DNA of 7,254 nucleotides, from NCBI GenBank assembly GCA_041659105.1, contig JBAZYX010000143.1:1-7254 (forward strand). Direction: 5' to 3'. A model generated the notes under the pieces. That model ran no database searches. It was not told the DNA's origin and was given only the letters and a program-made list of their open reading frames with translations. Below are positions 5,641-7,254 of the stretch, piece by piece. Numbering within the stretch: the stretch's first letter is position 1; each line of letters begins with the position of its first letter. The position numbers and the translations under genes are program-made. This stretch comes from CAIUKV01 sp041659105 (GTDB taxonomy: Bacteria; Actinomycetota; Acidimicrobiia; IMCC26256; PALSA-555).

Positions 5641-7005
5641 ATGGCGATCGTGGATCGGGACCGGTCGGCGCTCCGGGTGCCCTACGCGATGGAGCTCCCG
5701 GACCGGGTGCCCAAGGAGCGCTACTACGACGCGGACTTCGCCGAGGCGGAGGCCGAGCAGCTCTGGCCCCGGGTCTGGCAGATGGCGTGCCGGCTCGAGG
5801 AGATCCCGGAGCCGCGCGACTTCGTCGAGTACGAGATCCTCGACCAGTCGATCGTCGTGCTGCGCACCGACGACATGGAGGTGCGGGCGTTCCAGAACGT
5901 CTGTCGCCATCGGGGCGTGAAGCTCGTGGAGGGCCGGGGGACGCTCAAGCGCGGGTTCGTCTGCCCGTTCCACGGATGGTGCTACGGCCAGGACGGCGCG
6001 AACACCGCGGTCACGCAGTCGCGCACCTTCGCCGAGCACAACCTGGTGCCCGACGACCTCGACCTCACGCCCGTGAAGTGCGAGACCTGGGGTGGCTGCG
6101 CGTGGATCAACCTCGACCCCGACGCCCCGCCGCTGCGCGAGTGCCTCGAGCCGGCCGCCACCGCCCTCGACGCGTGGAAGGTGGAGTCGCTGCGCACCGA
6201 GTGGTGGTACGCCGCGCGCCTCCCCGTGAACTGGAAGCTCGCGATCGAGGCGTTCGTCGAGATGTACCACGTGGTGCAGACGCATCCCCAGCTCGTCATC
6301 CCCGCGCGGTTCGGGCTGCGCGACGACGCGGCGTTCGACCCGCGCGAGTACGTCGATGCCGACATCCGCTACCTGCGCACGATGAGCGACGGCATGGCCG
6401 GGATGGTGCACGCGAGCGACGTCCGCATCGCCGAGGGTCTGCGCGACGTGGAGCTCCCCGACGACCCGGCGGAGGCGAAGGCGACCTGGAACCGCACGCT
6501 CAACGACGCCGTCGTGCGCTGGCACCGGGACGCGGGCCATGACGTCCCCGACCTCAACGAGCTCGACGCGCGGGGGATCAACCTGACGTTCTTCCACGGC
6601 TTCCCGCACTACTTCGTGCTGCCCATGTACAGCAGCGCGTCCTCCTACCGGTTCCGCCCGCTCGGACCGGAGGAGACGCTCATGGAGATCTGGTCGCTGA
6701 CGCGGTATCCCGAGGGGCAGGAGCCGGGAAAGCCCACGCCGCCCGAGGTGTGGGAGTGCAACGATCCCCGGTGGCCTCCGATCCCCGCCCAGGACTTCTC
6801 GAACCTGCCGCGCCAGCAGAAGGGCCTGCACGCGAAGGGCTTCGAGTACATGCGCCTGTCCAGCCGGCTCGAGGGCCACATCTCGAACTTCCAGCGGACC
6901 ATCGACGGCTTCCTCGCCGGCCTTCCCCACGAGCGGCTGGTCCCGGCGCTTCACCTGGTGAACGTGTATCCCTTCGAACAGCCGATGCACGATCTCGGCT
7001 TCTGA
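5641..7005 (+). CDS. Rieske non-heme iron oxygenase, catalytic (alpha-type) subunit
   Basis: 454 aa. The Rieske [2Fe-2S] domain has CRH (C88, H90) and CPFHGW (C108, H111) with the standard 17-residue gap. The catalytic domain shows NWKLAIEAFVEMYHVVQTHPQ (196-216), giving the iron-binding histidines H209 and H214 and the bridging acid E206. The third ligand, usually Asp, is not obvious: E411 in SRLEGHISNF is the best candidate by position. The protein should activate O2 to hydroxylate or demethylate a ring or alkyl substrate, using electrons from a ferredoxin/reductase not encoded in the window. GGGGAAGGGG (5624-5633) ends seven bases before the ATG at 5641; the longer upstream frame overlaps the BVMO promoter and gene and is rejected. 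It is divergent from the BVMO across operator site 3. A SnoaL-like gene follows after 18 bases, probably in the same operon. Confidence 0.93.
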   Translation: MAIVDRDRSALRVPYAMELPDRVPKERYYDADFAEAEAEQLWPRVWQMACRLEEIPEPRDFVEYEILDQSIVVLRTDDMEVRAFQNVCRHRGVKLVEGRGTLKRGFVCPFHGWCYGQDGANTAVTQSRTFAEHNLVPDDLDLTPVKCETWGGCAWINLDPDAPPLRECLEPAATALDAWKVESLRTEWWYAARLPVNWKLAIEAFVEMYHVVQTHPQLVIPARFGLRDDAAFDPREYVDADIRYLRTMSDGMAGMVHASDVRIAEGLRDVELPDDPAEAKATWNRTLNDAVVRWHRDAGHDVPDLNELDARGINLTFFHGFPHYFVLPMYSSASSYRFRPLGPEETLMEIWSLTRYPEGQEPGKPTPPEVWECNDPRWPPIPAQDFSNLPRQQKGLHAKGFEYMRLSSRLEGHISNFQRTIDGFLAGLPHERLVPALHLVNVYPFEQPMHDLGF

Positions 7006-7023
7006 CGACGCGGAGGCTGGCCG

Positions 7024-7254
7024 ATGAGCACGACGACGACGTTCGCGGAGGTCGCGGAGGGGGTGCGCGCCGCCATCGCCGCGTACACCCAGGCCCTCGA
7101 CGACGGCCGGACCGACGATGTCGTCGCAACGTTCTGCGCCGACGGCACGTGCGACATTCCCGGCCTCGGCGCCCACGAAGGTCACGATGCGTTACGCGAG
7201 GCCTACGCCCGCGTGGCGCCGCGGCGGCCGCAGCGCCACCTCGTGATCAACACC
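7024..7254 (+). CDS. SnoaL-like/NTF2-fold protein, 5' part only (cut by window edge)
   Basis: Only 77 codons are present and the frame is open at the right edge. The start is the ATG at 7024, with GGAGG (7012-7016) seven bases upstream, 18 bases after the Rieske stop. The sequence has the N-terminal half of a SnoaL-like domain: a helix (VRAAIAAYTQALDDGR), then VVATFCADGTCDIPG, then the loop with GAHEGHDALREAY, then RHLVINT, the usual start of the central strand. Members of this fold act as small hydrolases, isomerases, cyclases or dehydratases. The fold is also that of the beta subunits of ring-hydroxylating dioxygenases, so a structural or partner role beside the Rieske protein is possible. 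Full length and catalytic residues cannot be judged from this fragment. Confidence 0.75.
   Translation, partial: MSTTTTFAEVAEGVRAAIAAYTQALDDGRTDDVVATFCADGTCDIPGLGAHEGHDALREAYARVAPRRPQRHLVINT

Noticed and set aside
5659..5668. GACCGGTCGG at the start of the Rieske gene, a partial operator match
   Set aside because: The left half-site is missing and the match is explained by codons for Asp-Arg-Ser. It could be a weak secondary site but is not supported.
3651..6542. Very long + strand open frame (963 codons) running through the BVMO gene
   Set aside because: It is antisense to the BVMO and then out of frame with the Rieske gene. Its composition is Arg/Ala/Val-rich low-complexity with no recognisable domain, typical of stop-poor frames in high-GC DNA.
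5569..7185. 538-codon - strand open frame opposite the Rieske gene
   Set aside because: Antisense shadow of a gene with full Rieske motifs. The translation is Arg/Val/Leu-rich with no domain.

Overview
The window is GC-rich (about 70% by eye), tightly packed and coded on both strands. Most starts have a purine-rich Shine-Dalgarno. Together with the protein types (KstR2-like TetR, crotonase, type I Baeyer-Villiger monooxygenase, Rieske oxygenase, amidohydrolase-2, cyclase-family hydrolase), this points to a high-GC actinomycete, possibly an uncultured environmental lineage. That assignment is inferred from composition and gene content only.

Layout, left to right: a short regulatory region (1-97); an enoyl-CoA hydratase/isomerase gene (98-883, +) overlapping by one base a TetR-family regulator (883-1545, +); an ACMSD-type amidohydrolase (1542-2792, -), convergent with the regulator and sharing a CTAG stop with it; a divergent control region; a cyclase-family metal hydrolase (2897-3952, +); a type I BVMO (3930-5537, -), convergent with the cyclase and overlapping it by 23 bases; a second divergent control region; a Rieske non-heme iron oxygenase (5641-7005, +); and the first 77 codons of a SnoaL/NTF2-like gene (7024 to the right edge). 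No gene-free stretch reaches 300 bases. I see no tRNA, rRNA, CRISPR array or insertion sequence.

The most striking signal is non-coding. All three promoter regions (near 41-68, 2826-2855 and 5555-5582) carry the same near-palindrome, approximately ACCRACCGGTYGGT. In each it lies one base upstream of a TAnnnT box that points at ECH, the amidohydrolase and the Rieske gene respectively. The copies in front of ECH and Rieske match at 25 of 28 positions. The simplest reading is that the TetR protein encoded here binds all three sites, represses its own operon, and controls the whole cluster as one regulon.

Together the enzymes look like a catabolic module. Rieske hydroxylation and Baeyer-Villiger oxygen insertion would give an ester or lactone. 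The cyclase-family hydrolase and the amidohydrolase could then act on ring-opening or C-C/decarboxylation steps, and the crotonase would work on a CoA-thioester intermediate. A cyclic ketone or aromatic/terpenoid/steroid-like substrate fits, but the sequence does not identify it.
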